A stretch of 64,000 nt of DNA from Crotalaria pallida (GCA_037953625.1 CM075655.1:116691001-116755000), one strand, 5' to 3'. Shown: positions 47,790 through 59,468, counted from the first letter of the stretch. Translations and numbers: made by a program. Notes: generated by a model not told the origin, from the sequence alone.

Positions 47790-50700
47790 TTCATCCCTCC
47801 TAAAAAATTTTGTCCTCAAAATTTTAAAATTACCTTTAACTAATAACTTTGGATATTTTTGAATTATGCTCTCTTCAGTTTCCCAGGTGCCTTCTTCTTC
47901 GGTCTGTCCTTGCCACAGTACTTTCACCATAGGAATGTTCTTGTTCCGAAGTTGACGACTAGATCGCTCTATTATTCGCACAGGCTGTGTTTCGTATGTT
48001 AAATTTTCTTTTAATTGTATTGATTCTGGTTCAATAATGTGTGAGGGATCAAAACAATATTTGCGAAGTTGAGACACATGGAATACATCATGAATATTGG
48101 CTAGGCTGGGTGGTAAGGCAATTTGATATGCAACAGGGCCAATTTTCTGAATGATTTGGAAGGGTCCCATAAATCGAGGAGCTAACTTTTTATTACCTTT
48201 TAGTGATCTTCCGATCCCTGCAATAGGTTTGACTCTCAAAAAGACATGTTCTCCTTCCTGAAAATCAAGTGGCTTTCTTCGCATATCCGCATAATTCTTC
48301 TGTCGGCTTTGAGCTGTTAACATTCTTTCTTTAATTATTTTAATTTGCTCAGTGGTTCTTTGAACCAAGTCGGGTCCCATTAAAGTCTTTTCCCCAACTT
48401 CATACCAGCATAAGGGAGATCTGCATTTTCGACCATACAAGGCCTCATATGGTGCCATTCCAATACTTGAATGAAAACTGTTATTGTAAGCAAATTCTAT
48501 AAGTGGCATATGATTGTCCCAATTTCCCTTGAACTCCAACACACAGGCTCTAAGCATATTTTCAAGGGTTTGAATAGTCCTTTCGGTTTGTCCATCAGTT
48601 TGGGGATGATACGCAGTACTAAGAGATAGTTGAGTCCCAAAAGCTTGTTGCAAAGCTTTCCAAAATCTTGAGGTGAATCTTGGGTCTCTATCGGAAACAA
48701 TCGTAGTAGGCACGTCATGTAATCTTACAATTTCTTGAAGGTACAACTGAGCTAATTCTTTTAACGGGCTACTAATCTTAATAGGTAGAAAGTGTGCTGA
48801 CTTGGTTAACCTATCGACTATCACCCAAATGCTATCATTTTCAGCAGTTGTCCTAGGCAGACCTACCACAAAATCCATGGAAATACTATCCCATTTCCAT
48901 TCTGGGATCTCCAATGGTTGTAACAGTCCAGATGGTTTTTGATGCTCTATCTTGATTTTTTGGCAAGTTAAACATTTATTTACAAATTCAGCAATTTCTA
49001 CTTTTATTTTAGGCCACCAAAAATGTTGTTTGAGGTTTTGGTACATCTTGTTGATTCCTGGATGAATAGTGTATCTACTCTTGTGTGCTTCCTCTAATAT
49101 CATCCTTTTGAGCTCACTATTATCAGGGATTAACAACCTATCTCTACACAGAATGACCCCATCATTGGCCAAACTATAGTTTTCTGCCCCTTTGCCCACA
49201 ATTTTGTCCTTGAGTAGTTGTAAGTTTTCATCTTTAACTTGGGCTTCCAGAACTTGGGTTCTTAAATTATTGTGTATTTTCAATGTACATAACCTGATTT
49301 GGTCCTGGTTTACTTCTAGGGAGAGATCCAAATCCCTAAACTTTTCTACTAAGGCCAACTCATGAAGCATCATATATGACATATGTAATGACTTCCTGCT
49401 CAAAGCATCAGCCACTATGTTGGCCTTACCTGGGTGGTATTTGAGCTCTAGATCATAGTCTTTCAAAAATTCTATCCACCTTCTTTGTCTCATATTTAAT
49501 TCTTTCTGATCAAAAAGATACTTCAAACTTTTATGGTCAGTAAAGATTTCCACCTTAACCCCATACAAATAATGCCTCCAGATTTTAGCGCAAAAACTAC
49601 TGCTGCTAATTCTAAATCATGGGTTGGATAATTTTCTTCATGGGATCTAAGTTGTCTAGAAGCATATGCCACTACCTTTCCATCTTGCATTAGTACGCAT
49701 CCTAAGCCTTTCTTTGAAGCATCAGTATAAACCACAAATTTTTCTAAAGGGTCAGGGATGGTTAAAATTGGAGCGGTAGTGAGTCTGGTTTTGAGCTCCT
49801 GAAAACTTTTTTCACAATCATCTGTCCATGTAAAAGGAGTTCCTTTTCTAGTTAATTTTGTTAATGGTTTGGTGATAAGCGAAAATCCTTTAATAAATCT
49901 CCTATAGTAACCAGCTAATCCTAAGAAACTTTTGATTTCAGTAATTGTCTTTGGTTGCTCCCATTTCATTACTGCTTCAACCTTGCTTGGGTCCACAATT
50001 ATCCCGTCTTTATTAATTACATGACCCAGGAACTTAATTTCTGTCATCCAAAACTCACACTTTTCAAACTTTGCATACAATTCTTTTTCTTTCAAAACTT
50101 GTAACACTATTTCTAAGTGCATCTTATGGTCGTCCTCTGTCCTGGAGTAAATCAAGATATCGTCTATGAATACCACCACAAACTGATCCAAGTAGGGCCT
50201 AAAGACTCTGTTCATGTAATCCATAAAGATCGCTGGAGCATTAGTGAGTCCAAATGGCATCACCAAATATTCATAGTGCCCATAACGAGTCCTAAAGGCT
50301 GTTTTTGGTATATCCTCTGATTTAATCCTAATTTGGTGATATCCTGACCTTAAATCTATTTTGGAAAAGACTGAGGCTCCTCTTAGTTGATCTAGCAAAT
50401 CATCAATCCTAGGAAGTGGGTATTTGTTTTTAATTGTCACTTTATTTAATTGTCTATAATCTATACACAACCTCAAACTTCCATCTTTTTTCTTTACAAA
50501 AAGTACTGGGGCTCCCCAAGGGGAAATACTAGGCCTGATGAATTTCTTTCCTAATAATTCTTCAATTTGACTTTTGAGTTCTCTTAGTTCAATTGGGGAC
50601 ATTCTATATGGAGCCACTGAAATAGGACCTGCTCCTGGCACCAAATCGATGGAAAATTCTATCTCCCTTTCTGGCGGAAAATTTGGAATATCAGGAGGAA

Positions 50701-50899
50701 AAACTTCAGGGAACCGACTCACTATAGGGATATTTTTGAAATCCTCTTTATTTTCAGTGTTCATAGTAGAAAGGAGAACATGTACTGGAGCATTCCTTGC
50801 CACAGGTTGATTGGCTTGGGTAGTGGGTAGCAAAAGAGTTCGGGCGCCGTTTTTGAGGTTTGGAAAATGAACGGTTTTCTGTTGGCAATTAAGAATCAC
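47685..50899 (-). pseudogene. Ty3/gypsy pol region: reverse transcriptase, RNase H, integrase, chromodomain-like tail (frameshifted)
   Basis: First segment, 49523-50899: reverse transcriptase with the catalytic FIDD at 50159-50170 and fingers/palm motifs (LRLCIDYRQLN, YLVMPFGLTNAP), then RNase H (VYTDASKKGLGC near 49720). The frame is lost near 49581-49590 by a one-base deletion inside RNase H, and the second segment (47685-49568) overlaps in another frame. It contains the RNase H end (FTDHKSLKYLF), the integrase zinc-binding HHCC region (H...HFWWPK...CLTCQ, about 48950-49085), the catalytic core (SMDFVVGLP, DRDPRFTSRFW, GQTERTIQTLE) and a C-terminal chromodomain-like stretch (VKVLWQGQTEEEGTWE, about 47840-47985). 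The second frame runs on through the polypurine tract into the LTR. Integrase looks intact; RNase H is broken. Confidence 0.93.
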
Positions 50900-50914
50900 T
50901 TTGTTGGATGAGAG

Positions 50915-52259
50915 TCAATCCATCCCCAGTATAATGTCAAAATCTTGTATTGGTAAACAAACAAGATTTATTTTGAAGGATAGGCCCTCTAAGTTGATGG
51001 GACAATTTAAACAGGTTTGGGAGGAAATTATTTGACTCCCGGTAAGGGTAGTCACAATCATGTCATATGGTGTCTCAATTATGGGTAATTTTAGTTTATT
51101 CACACATTTATTTGATATAAAAGAATGAGTAGCCCCAGAATCAAATAATACTTTTAAAGGAAAATTTTGAACGAAACACTGACCTTGCACCAAATTTGAC
51201 GATTTGTCGGCTTCTTGGCTATTGAGAGCAAACACTCTTCCTGGGACTGGTGGTTTTATGGGTACATCCTTTTTATTATTGAATCGACACGACCTTGCTA
51301 GATGTCCAGGCTTCCCACATGTGTAGCAAACATTTTGTCCAAATAGACAGGGTCGGTTGCCATGCATTTTTCCACATTTTGCACAGGTAAGTATTGATTC
51401 TGTGGGTACCTGTTTTTCTTTATTTTTATTTTGATTAGGTCGAGAGAATCCTCCCTTCCTATTATCTTCCTCCCTCTTTCTTTTGAATTGCAAATGTTTA
51501 TTTTTGTCTTCCAGGAGTTCCAGTCGGTTTTTCTCAACAATCCGACATTTATTAACTAGACTCGCATAATCTTTTATTTCCATTGGGCCAATTACTTGTT
51601 TTATTTCAGGTTTTAAACCAGATTCAAATTTTGTAGCTTTCCAAGCCTCATTCTGGTTAAATTGGAGGTAGGATGAGAATTTAGATAGTTCTTCAAATTT
51701 TGCCACATATTGTCCTATCGTCATGTTTCCTTGTCGAAGGTGTTAAAATTCTACTTCTTTTTCATTTTTAACACTTTCTGGAAAATATTTATTTAAAAAG
51801 ACGGTCTGAAATACGTCCCAGGTGATATAAGTTTCTTGTGCTGCTAAAAGTCTCCTAGCTCCCCTCCACCAGTGTTCAGCCTCTCCAGTTAGCATGTAGG
51901 TTGCAAAGGTTACTTTTTGATCATCTGTACAACCAAGGACTTCAAAATTTTTTTTCTAACTCCATCAACCAACCCTCAGCTACGGTTGGGTTATCGGTTC
52001 CTTTAAATGATGGGGGTTTGACTTTTCTAAATTCTGAAATTCCTTGGAAATTAGGATTAGGAGCATCGAAGCCATTTGCCATATGGCCATTATTTTGGTG
52101 GTTTTGGGCATTTTGAAAAAATTGTTGCGTTGCATTAGTTTGTTCCCTCATTGCAGCTGCAATTTCTACCAACGTGTCTACCATCCGGTCCACACGTGCA
52201 TCATTGTTATCGGCTCGTTCCTCGGAATTTCGTTGTGGAACATTTCTTCTAGGCGGCAT
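50915..52259 (-). pseudogene. Ty3/gypsy gag-protease region (one frameshift, two nonsense codons)
   Basis: The gag start is taken at the MPPRRN methionine (52259), about 75 bases inside the 5' LTR edge. The N-terminal frame breaks at an A-run/T-run near 51946-51957 (one-base frameshift). Gag continues in another frame but meets a TAA at 51743-51745. The remaining part carries the CCHC zinc knuckle CYTCGKPGHLARSC (51287-51328) and the protease active site FDSGATHS (about 51140). A TGA at 50915-50917, replacing a Trp codon just after ILGMD, separates it from reverse transcriptase. With these breaks a normal Gag-Pol cannot be made from this copy. Confidence 0.92.
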
Positions 52260-52320
52260 TTCGATTCTGCACATATAAAATAATATGATCAGCAAAATTT
52301 TCTAAGGAACCAGGATGCTT

Positions 52321-52335
52321 GCTCTGATACCACTA
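52321..52335 (-). other. Primer-binding site of the retrotransposon
   Basis: Minus strand TGGTATCAGAGC lies three bases inside the 5' LTR, the usual match to initiator methionine tRNA used to prime minus-strand DNA synthesis. Confidence 0.9.
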
Positions 52336-54989
52336 TGTAACGTCCTGTCGTTTCTGGGAGATTTAGTAGAGTTTTTCTCTTTTAATATTTTTTTTCTTTT
52401 GTGCATAACTTTAAGAGGGCTACGAGATAAGTAAAGTCTATACGTAAGTGAGAATCATACTATTAAACTGAAATTCCCCCACTTATATTTGGATATCATG
52501 GCAACTGAAGCTTCCATATATATATTTTTACATATTATGGCACCCACATATGCTAAGGTTGTGCCGATTATGAGACGAAGTCACTTTTCTCACACTTACA
52601 TATATCTACATATTTCTTACATAACTTCTACTTAATTACTATCACACACATGGACTTATATTATATTTTCTTTTCTTTATTCTTCGGCTAGAACGTGCTC
52701 GGCAGCTCCCTCAGCAGGGTTGTATTCCTCGGCTCCCTCGATAGGTGGTGGTGGTATGAGGTTGGGGGGTGGCAGAAAAACCTCACAATAGAACTCTTGA
52801 GTCTCATGAATAAAACCCAGCTCCGGACGGCTACCTATACTTAGCTCCACTGACAAGGTGCCAGCAAAGATGACTGACCCCAAAGCTGGATCTATAACAT
52901 ACTCCCCTGGGCCCATGATGACCCTTATGTAACTAACGGGTGGGTTGTTATTCTCGTGGATCTGGGTGTTTGCTTCGGCCATCTGAAATATCACGCTGGT
53001 GAGTAAAACTCAGTAGAAACAAAGCCAACATGAGTATATTTTTCTTTAAACTAATGATATTTCAGGGATGTAAAGACATCCAAAATACTTCCTTTTCCTT
53101 TTATCCCTTTCAAGAGTAAAAAGATTATTGGCTAATGAAACAATTAATCTAAAATTAATTTATTTTCTTTCTAACATTTTGACTTGGTATCATAAACAAT
53201 TTCTAGTTTAGTAACATTCTGGACAAGTATTAGAAATGAACTTCTCCCGTATCTATACTCATAATTTTTTTTTTATGCACCATGCTTTCATCCTTAAATT
53301 TTTAAGGGTATCTCTTAATCTTGCCTATGGCCATAGTGTTATATTTGTACATGCATAAAACCATGGGATTTTCCCTTGTCCATTTAGATTACCTCTGAGA
53401 ACACACATTTAACATAGCAGTCCTAATTAAATGTCAAATATAAAAGCAACTTGTTGTGTGTGGTTTTTTTTTAAACAAACTCATAATACTAACAATAGAT
53501 ATTAGCAGCAGATATGAGGAATATGTACAGGTAAGAGAGTGTAGTGATCATATTAAAATTTAAGGCACGGTACGTAGTAGAATTTATACCAGGTATTTTT
53601 TTTAGATTGAAGCTCATAAAATAAATTTTGGGATTTTCCCTATAACTAAGTATGACAGTTACTAGTTTTCCTATGTGTAACTTCCTACTGCTATTGCATC
53701 CATTATACATGTGTAGGAGCAGTATCTATAAGAGTTTTATTTCCCTTATAACTACCGCCGCATGAAAGCTACTAGTACATGCAAAACTAAGATTTTTGCT
53801 GCATAATAAAAACATAGTATTTGTTATGTGGCACTGAACCAAGACTAAGGCTTGTGCATGCAAAACTAGGACCTTTAATGCATAGCAAAACAAAGCATTT
53901 GTTAGCTGGGGTCTACATGCATGTGGCAGAGAACCAAGATTATGTGGAAATTAAAAGGGCAACAGAACTTGTACTTTACAAGTTGCTTTCCACACCCTGC
54001 AAATAGAGAGGACAACTATAGCCTATAAAATAAAAAGGAGGAAGAACCCATGCTTCAGGTCAACCTTGTTATGTGGTAAGGTATAAACAATTCTAGTTGG
54101 TTCATGCACGGGGTAGCTATCAGGGAGATACTTTGGCTAGATTTAGAACACATGTGAGAGGAATATAGTGAAAAGGAGAGTTGGTTTTGTCCCTACCTTG
54201 AGAAAGTGGAAGCATAAAAGAATTTATTGTTTCTTTCTAGGATTTCCTTACGTATAGTAGAAGGAGTGCCAACCTAGGGACTTAAATAAACAAGCTGATG
54301 GGGGTAAGAGTGTATTATCTGAAACTTAACTAAGATAAGGATGGAGGTACTGCTTAGGTCACCAAGTGATGCTACTTATCCAGATGGAATATCCCCCACC
54401 AATGCTTTTTACCACCCAATGGTTTTACTATACGGGCCAAATCTAATAATGAAAAGCTTAGATTTTTTTTTTGTGCTCTTGTAAGTATAATAATACTTGA
54501 TTCTTCATTGCATATTACTAAAAGTAATGATTGAGAGACCTACATTGAGAGACCTACTCATAAGCCTACCTGTCATTTAAGTTCCTATATGTATTTATTT
54601 ATTATTATTATTATTTTTTTTTAAGTAACACGTATCACAATCTTATGTGTAAGTTTGTAGGCTTGTAGGACTTTAAACCAATTTTACTAATATAATAATC
54701 TATACTAACCTAACACTACATATTTGTACGTACAACTTATACTTAACTGTACCTATATACTACGTTTTTTATATATCTTATATGTATACTACGTCTTATA
54801 TGTATATCTATATACTACGTTTTTTATATACTACGTCTTATATATCTTATATGTATATACATACATATTACGTTCTACTATTATAATTTCTATGATATTA
54901 CTTATTATTATGATTATCATTTTTTTTTTATTATTATTATTATTATTATGGGTCATGCTTATATGGTACTTAGAGTATGAGATATTACA
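52336..54989 (-). repeat. 5' LTR of the Ty3/gypsy element (2654 bp)
   Basis: Paired with 45109-47789. Small differences include a 7-bp deletion near 53690 (CTACTGCTATTG versus CTACTGCATATCACTATTG), a shorter ATT microsatellite near 54930-54949 and a shorter T/A run near 53465. Confidence 0.95.
52677..52994 (-). CDS. ORF within the 5' LTR (upstream of gag), 105 aa, unknown function
   Basis: Companion of 45449-45766, with Ile for Thr at residue 11 and His for Gln at residue 63. It lies between the 5' LTR's outer part and the primer-binding site, in the orientation of gag. If transcription starts upstream of 52994, it would be an upstream ORF in the genomic RNA leader. No domain recognised. Confidence 0.4.
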   Translation of the reverse strand: MIFQMAEANTQIHENNNPPVSYIRVIMGPGEYVIDPALGSVIFAGTLSVELSIGSRPELGFIHETQEFYCEVFLPPPNLIPPPPIEGAEEYNPAEGAAEHVLAEE

Positions 54990-54994
54990 GTCTT

Positions 54995-55878
54995 GCCTCT
55001 CATATGTCATATGAGTGTGGTTGCCGTTGTTGTTATTTTTTATGTTGGGATCTGTTTTATCTTTATAAATCAGTTTTGCATAAATAATTTTTCTAAAATC
55101 ACTGTTTCAGATCTTTTTGGGCTGAACAAAGGGGGTAATTCTGGATTAGTGCATGGTCTTATTTGCTTAGCTGCTATTGAAGAATGCTTTTTATACGTGG
55201 TTCCTGTTTGAAAACATATTACAAAAATGGAAGGGAAATGGAGAGCTTCATCCTTTAATGGAGTTTGATGATGACCAAAGAAATAAGAGAGGTGTTTTAG
55301 CAATAGCAAAAAGGTTTAAATTGTAATAAAAAAATTTTGAACCGAAAAAGGAAGAACAAAATGATGTGGCAATTGAATACAGCTGTGAAAATTTTATTGA
55401 GCCACCTATCTAAGGTATTAAAACCTTGCAAATTTTCAATGTGCCTTAGAAATTGCCTTTAAGGAAATATGGTTCCTAACAGTTAGCAAGAAACGGTTCC
55501 GTAGCAAATAAATGGATTAGAATCTTTTGTCTGTCCTAAACCCTGTACTTAGCCTATCATATTCCATTAAATATTAAAAAAATGCCATAATAGTTGAGAA
55601 ATTATTTTTCATAATGAAATGTGATTGGTTGCGGACAAAGTTTGCGACAGAGAATCTGATTCCCATATAAATTAACTACAACTTAATTTCAGCAACTTCT
55701 GCAGTTTAAAGTTATGCAATAAAAATTAAGAAATAATTGTAATATTATAAAAATTGAGGGTATTTTAACTATATTATCTTTATGTATTTATTATTGAAGA
55801 TATAGATAGAGATTAAAGATGAAAAAAGGATATTGAAGTTGACTGAAATTATAACAAAGCAACGTGAACTTAAGCATA
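54995..55878. other. Intergenic DNA right of the retrotransposon
   Basis: Continuation of the sequence interrupted at 45108. No gene recognised. The segment near 55585-55680 (TTTTTCATAATGAAATGTGATTGGTTG) resembles 25340-25440 in intron 4 of the lyase gene, so both may be copies of an undefined repeat. Confidence 0.45.
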
Positions 55879-55908
55879 TTTTCAGCATTAGCATTACTGT
55901 GTCGTCTT

Positions 55909-56014
55909 TTTTTTTTTTTTTTTTACATGGGAGGTCCGGGACTAAAACCCATGACCTGGAGAGGGAGAAATCCTAAGTATCCCTGTAGCCACCAACTGGG
56001 CTCTCTTACGCATC
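55909..56014 (-). mobile_element. Short SINE (fourth family) with about 30-bp target duplication
   Basis: Related to 35114-35223 but inverted: the plus strand reads T-run, ACATGGGAGGTCCGGGACTA, AACCCATGACCTGGAGAGG and GTAGCCACCAACTGGGCTC. The flanks repeat a sequence of about 30 bp starting TTTTCAGCATTAGCATTACT at 55879 and 56015, unusually long for a SINE and perfect by eye. Confidence 0.9.
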
Positions 56015-56044
56015 TTTTCAGCATTAGCATTACTGTGTCGTCTT

Positions 56045-56663
56045 TGAACTTCTAAGATATACAATGGCTCTTGAACCTTAACCCTTATTCATATCTTCTC
56101 TTTCATATTCGAGATTATGAACCCTAACCCTTTCATTTTTGAACTATATATTTTGAATCGATCCATCAGGCGTTCTCCATTCCTGCCATTGATCTCCTAC
56201 GATTGAGCTTCTGAACCCTAGCATCATTCCTCTGCTCGATTTTATTTCATTTCAGAATTACAAATGAGGATCAAGGAACCATTGTGCTTCATTTCAGAAT
56301 TAATTTCTCTTCTCGTTTTCGAATTTTGATCAGGGCGAGACCTCAGAATCTTATTCTCGTGTTCTTTTTATACTAGGATTTTAACTTTTAAGCATGCAGT
56401 TTCTAATCATGCCTCTGAATATCTCCTCGAATCTCGTACTATATATACTCGCACCGCACCCTCTTTCTAGCATTTTTCATTTCATTCCGCGTTTTTTCAT
56501 AGATTTCATCATCTCCCATTCCAATTTTGTCAAGCATTGTTTCGCACGTACTGCCTCCTGTCTTAAATGGAAAACCTTTTATGATTTTCTTAATTTCAAG
56601 AACCATTCTATTGTATATTTTTGACAAAAAATAATAATAATCTGATCTCTTTTCCAAGAGCTG
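56045..56663. other. Intergenic DNA, no confident gene
   Basis: Contains repeated CGAACCCTAA-like phrases (GAACCTTAACCC, GAACCCTAACCC, GAACCCTAGCA) and a 76-codon frame at 56394-56624 without a recognisable domain. It may be an old untranslated region, but nothing shows this. Confidence 0.35.
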
Positions 56664-56671
56664 GTGATTAC

Positions 56672-57682
56672 CAAGGTTGTCAAAAACTAGTATTAATACT
56701 TAGAAACTTACGAATCTACGAATCTACCTATGGAAAACGAGTTGAAACTAATGGCAACTCGGAGTGAAGTGACTCGGGTAGACTCAGATGGATACTGGTA
56801 GACTCTTGTAAACTCGCGAGTTTATGACCGAGTTAGCGAGTTAGCATTCTTGAGCCCTAAACGTCCAATCCGACATCGTTTTTCAATTTTTTTTTCAAAT
56901 AAAAATTTTCTAGGTCATTTTTATCATATTTGTTATGCTTTTGGGGTAAAAAAAATCTTTAAATTAGTTTTATCATCTCCTTCTCATTCAAAAACTTCTT
57001 CAATCTTCAATTCTTCTCCTTCTGCCGCACACACGTCCGCCCAACCCACACCCATGCCCCACGCCTTTCTAACGTTCTCCCTTTATTTGGTAATTGTTTA
57101 CTGATTTTCTCCCTTTATTCCTTTATTTTCGTTTTTCTTGTTTTCTTCTTCGTTAAGTTGGTATGATAATATGATGAATGCTTGATTATGAGTTATGACA
57201 TTTCTAAAAAAAAACAGCTTTATAGAAATCATTTTAAGTTTTAACTTTTAAGCAAAAATGCATTCTCCGCTTTTCAATTTTCAATGTTACTTTTTTAGTG
57301 TTGTTCTTAAATCAGAACTCATTTAATTTGTTAGTATTTTTAAGTGTTACTTTAACTAAAGAGCATTTACTTAGAAATTGATAATTAATTTTCATTATTT
57401 TTTTGTGAAGCATTATTATGTTAGTTTGAAATTAAAATTACATCGGATATGTTATCTTATTATGTTTTGAATTTGAAGTTTGAATATTGATGGATAAATT
57501 AACTTATATTACTTATTACGTTAAGTTTGAAATTATGAATATTGATTATTAATAGGTCACATGTTATTATAATATAGATGTATTTTTTTAGGTAAACTCG
57601 TACGAGTTTGCGAAACGATTTTACGACTCGAGTTTACCTAGGCAAAACGAGTTTACGTAGACTCTCGAATTTGACAACCTTG
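56672..57682. mobile_element. Non-autonomous hAT-like transposon, 1.0 kb
   Basis: Terminal inverted repeats CAAGGTTGTCAAA and TTTGACAACCTTG, with an 8-bp target duplication GTGATTAC at 56664-56671 and 57683-57690, as in the hAT superfamily. Sub-terminal regions at both ends are rich in ACTCG/CGAGT motifs (56735-56860 and 57595-57665), a usual transposase-binding layout. The interior has no transposase ORF. Confidence 0.85.
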
Positions 57683-57836
57683 GTGATTACTACTTGGTAA
57701 GGAAAAACAAATTAAATATAACACTCTCAAAACTTATTATTTATAAAACTTTAAATATTAAATCTTATCTATAAAACTTCAAATATTAAAAAAACACATT
57801 ACATGATTTTAAAGGAAACTTTCTAAAAGGGAAAAG

Positions 57837-57895
57837 GACGTGAGACTTTATTTTATTTTATTTTTTTTTGGTGAACGACGTGCGACTTTATTTTA
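57837..57895. mobile_element. Tiny retroposed insertion (about 21 bp) with 19-bp target duplication
   Basis: GACGTGAGACTTTATTTTA (57837-57855) and GACGTGCGACTTTATTTTA (57877-57895) flank an insert made of a T-run plus GGTGAAC. The same T-run-GGTGAAC junction occurs at 18636-18660, suggesting an extremely 5'-truncated retroposon on the minus strand. Confidence 0.6.
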
Positions 57896-58989
57896 AATTG
57901 TTTTTGTCAACTAGATCTGTCGTAACTCGTAATACTACCTTTTTTATTTTTTACTTTGATATATACAAGTGATAAGATGAATAATATTGGTCGTATTTGG
58001 AAGGTGTTGCCATATGGCAGAACACAGGAACTAATGTAAAATCTGACTATCTGACGTAGGCTGTGCCTACGGAAGAAATTTTCTTTTCCTTTTTCAATCT
58101 GTATCTCAGGAAGAGTTATTGGTTCAAAGTTTCATCTACAGTTCTACACTACTGCTTTATATATATATATTGTGTTGATTTAATTATTTCATGTTTTCTT
58201 ATATTTTTAGAAATTTAATATTCATTTACAATTTTTTTTTCAAGTATATTTTTATTTATTATATTCTCTTTTTCACCACTCATTTCTCTATCTTTCTTCA
58301 ATATAATTTCATATATTTATTATTATTTTGTTTGAATAAGACAAAAATTTGTTAAAAAAGAGAGAGAAGTACAAAAAATACTCGTCGCAACAAGTACAAA
58401 AACAACAAAGACTAAAGTAATGAAGTAGCTACAAAGCTACCCAAAACAAACATAGCAGGAAAAAAACATTACCCTCCACGACCTAGCCATTCACTTGTAA
58501 ATTACATATAAACTACCTCTAACACCTCCCCACCATAAGTCCTAACACCTAAATTTGAATAGCTAATCTGCACTAGCTTTTTGCAAGCATTACAGAAATC
58601 CAATTCTAAAGACTTTTCGATAGCAAACTTTGAACTGAGTTTGTTTGTCATTCAAATAAAGACATAGACAGTTTATTGTGCTATTATTAAACACGGATAA
58701 TTTAATTAAAATATATTAAATTCTTACATCATTTACTCATTTCTTAATCTATATACAAATCAATAAATTGTGAATGATGGGAGTAATGACTAGTAAGCAC
58801 AATGCAGGACCACCCCATGAAAAATTCTATGCAGTTTCCAAGTCATTTTAAAGGTATTAACTATTAACTATTCCAAGTAAACACATAACGGGACAATGTC
58901 CCAAGTTGAGAACTTGGAAATTAATATTATTCCATGTCATTCTTAGCGATTAATATTATTAAAATTGACAAGAAAGACATGTGTTGTTC
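57896..58989. other. Intergenic DNA, nothing firm
   Basis: AT-rich. A small hairpin CGTAGGCTGTGCCTACG lies at 58055-58071. The block 58330-58640 (GACAAAAATTTGTTAAAAAA, CATAGCAGGAAAAAAACATT) is more complex than its surroundings and may be the untranslated end of an old retroelement. Confidence 0.4.
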
Positions 58990-59160
58990 AAGACTTAAAA
59001 GTGAAAGTACTTGGTATCACTTAAGTATGGTTCAGGGTTCAATTTTCAAATTCGGGCTCAAGTAAAAAACACTATCAATACGGTTTTCACTTGGACATTT
59101 GATAGTATCTCAAGTGATTAATCTCTTGGCGATCATGCTAGAGGACAAGGTAAAAAGAAA
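58990..59160 (+). mobile_element. Possible old tRNA-derived SINE upstream of the receptor kinase
   Basis: An A-box-like GGTATCACTTAAGTATGG and a B-box-like GGGTTCAATTTTC (59035-59047) stand at tRNA spacing, followed by body sequence. No target duplication was found. Confidence 0.4.
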
Positions 59161-59281
59161 GTTGATAAGCAATGGTGTTGCCAATATGGATCTGGATGTA
59201 ATATTTTGATTATATTCCCCTTTCATTCAATCGTAATGAGTGAATAAAATAAAATAAGCAATGTTTCAACATAGGAGTATA

Positions 59282-59292
59282 TTATATATAAA
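59282..59292 (+). promoter_or_regulatory. Candidate TATA box of the lectin receptor kinase gene
   Basis: TTATATATAAAG lies about 180 bases before the ATG at 59469, allowing a leader of roughly 150 bases. Confidence 0.4.
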
Positions 59293-59468
59293 GACATGAT
59301 AAAAGTAAACAACAACTAACATATATTATTGACATTATCATAGACTTGGTCTTGAAACCAAGTGCATGCTTGTAGCCTTGTAGTATAAGTGTATTAAGTA
59401 GGCCTTCTGCTTGTGCATGACCGAACTTAGAATATCTAACTCTCCCCTTCCTCAAGACTCTTCAAATC

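Larger units (their letters stand above)
45109..54989 (-). mobile_element. Complete Ty3/gypsy LTR retrotransposon, chromovirus (Tekay/Del-like), 9.9 kb
   Basis: LTRs at 45109-47789 (3') and 52336-54989 (5' in element orientation) both run TGTAAC...ATTACA on the plus strand. Perfect 5-bp target duplication GTCTT is at 45104-45108 and 54990-54994. Primer-binding site TGGTATCAGAGC (initiator Met tRNA type) sits next to the 5' LTR, and a polypurine tract next to the 3' LTR. The internal region encodes gag, protease, reverse transcriptase, RNase H, integrase and a chromodomain-like tail, in that order, on the minus strand, but has four breaks (see the gag and pol entries). By eye the LTRs differ at about 20 positions plus several indels over 2.65 kb, implying a geologically recent insertion. 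Confidence 0.96.
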
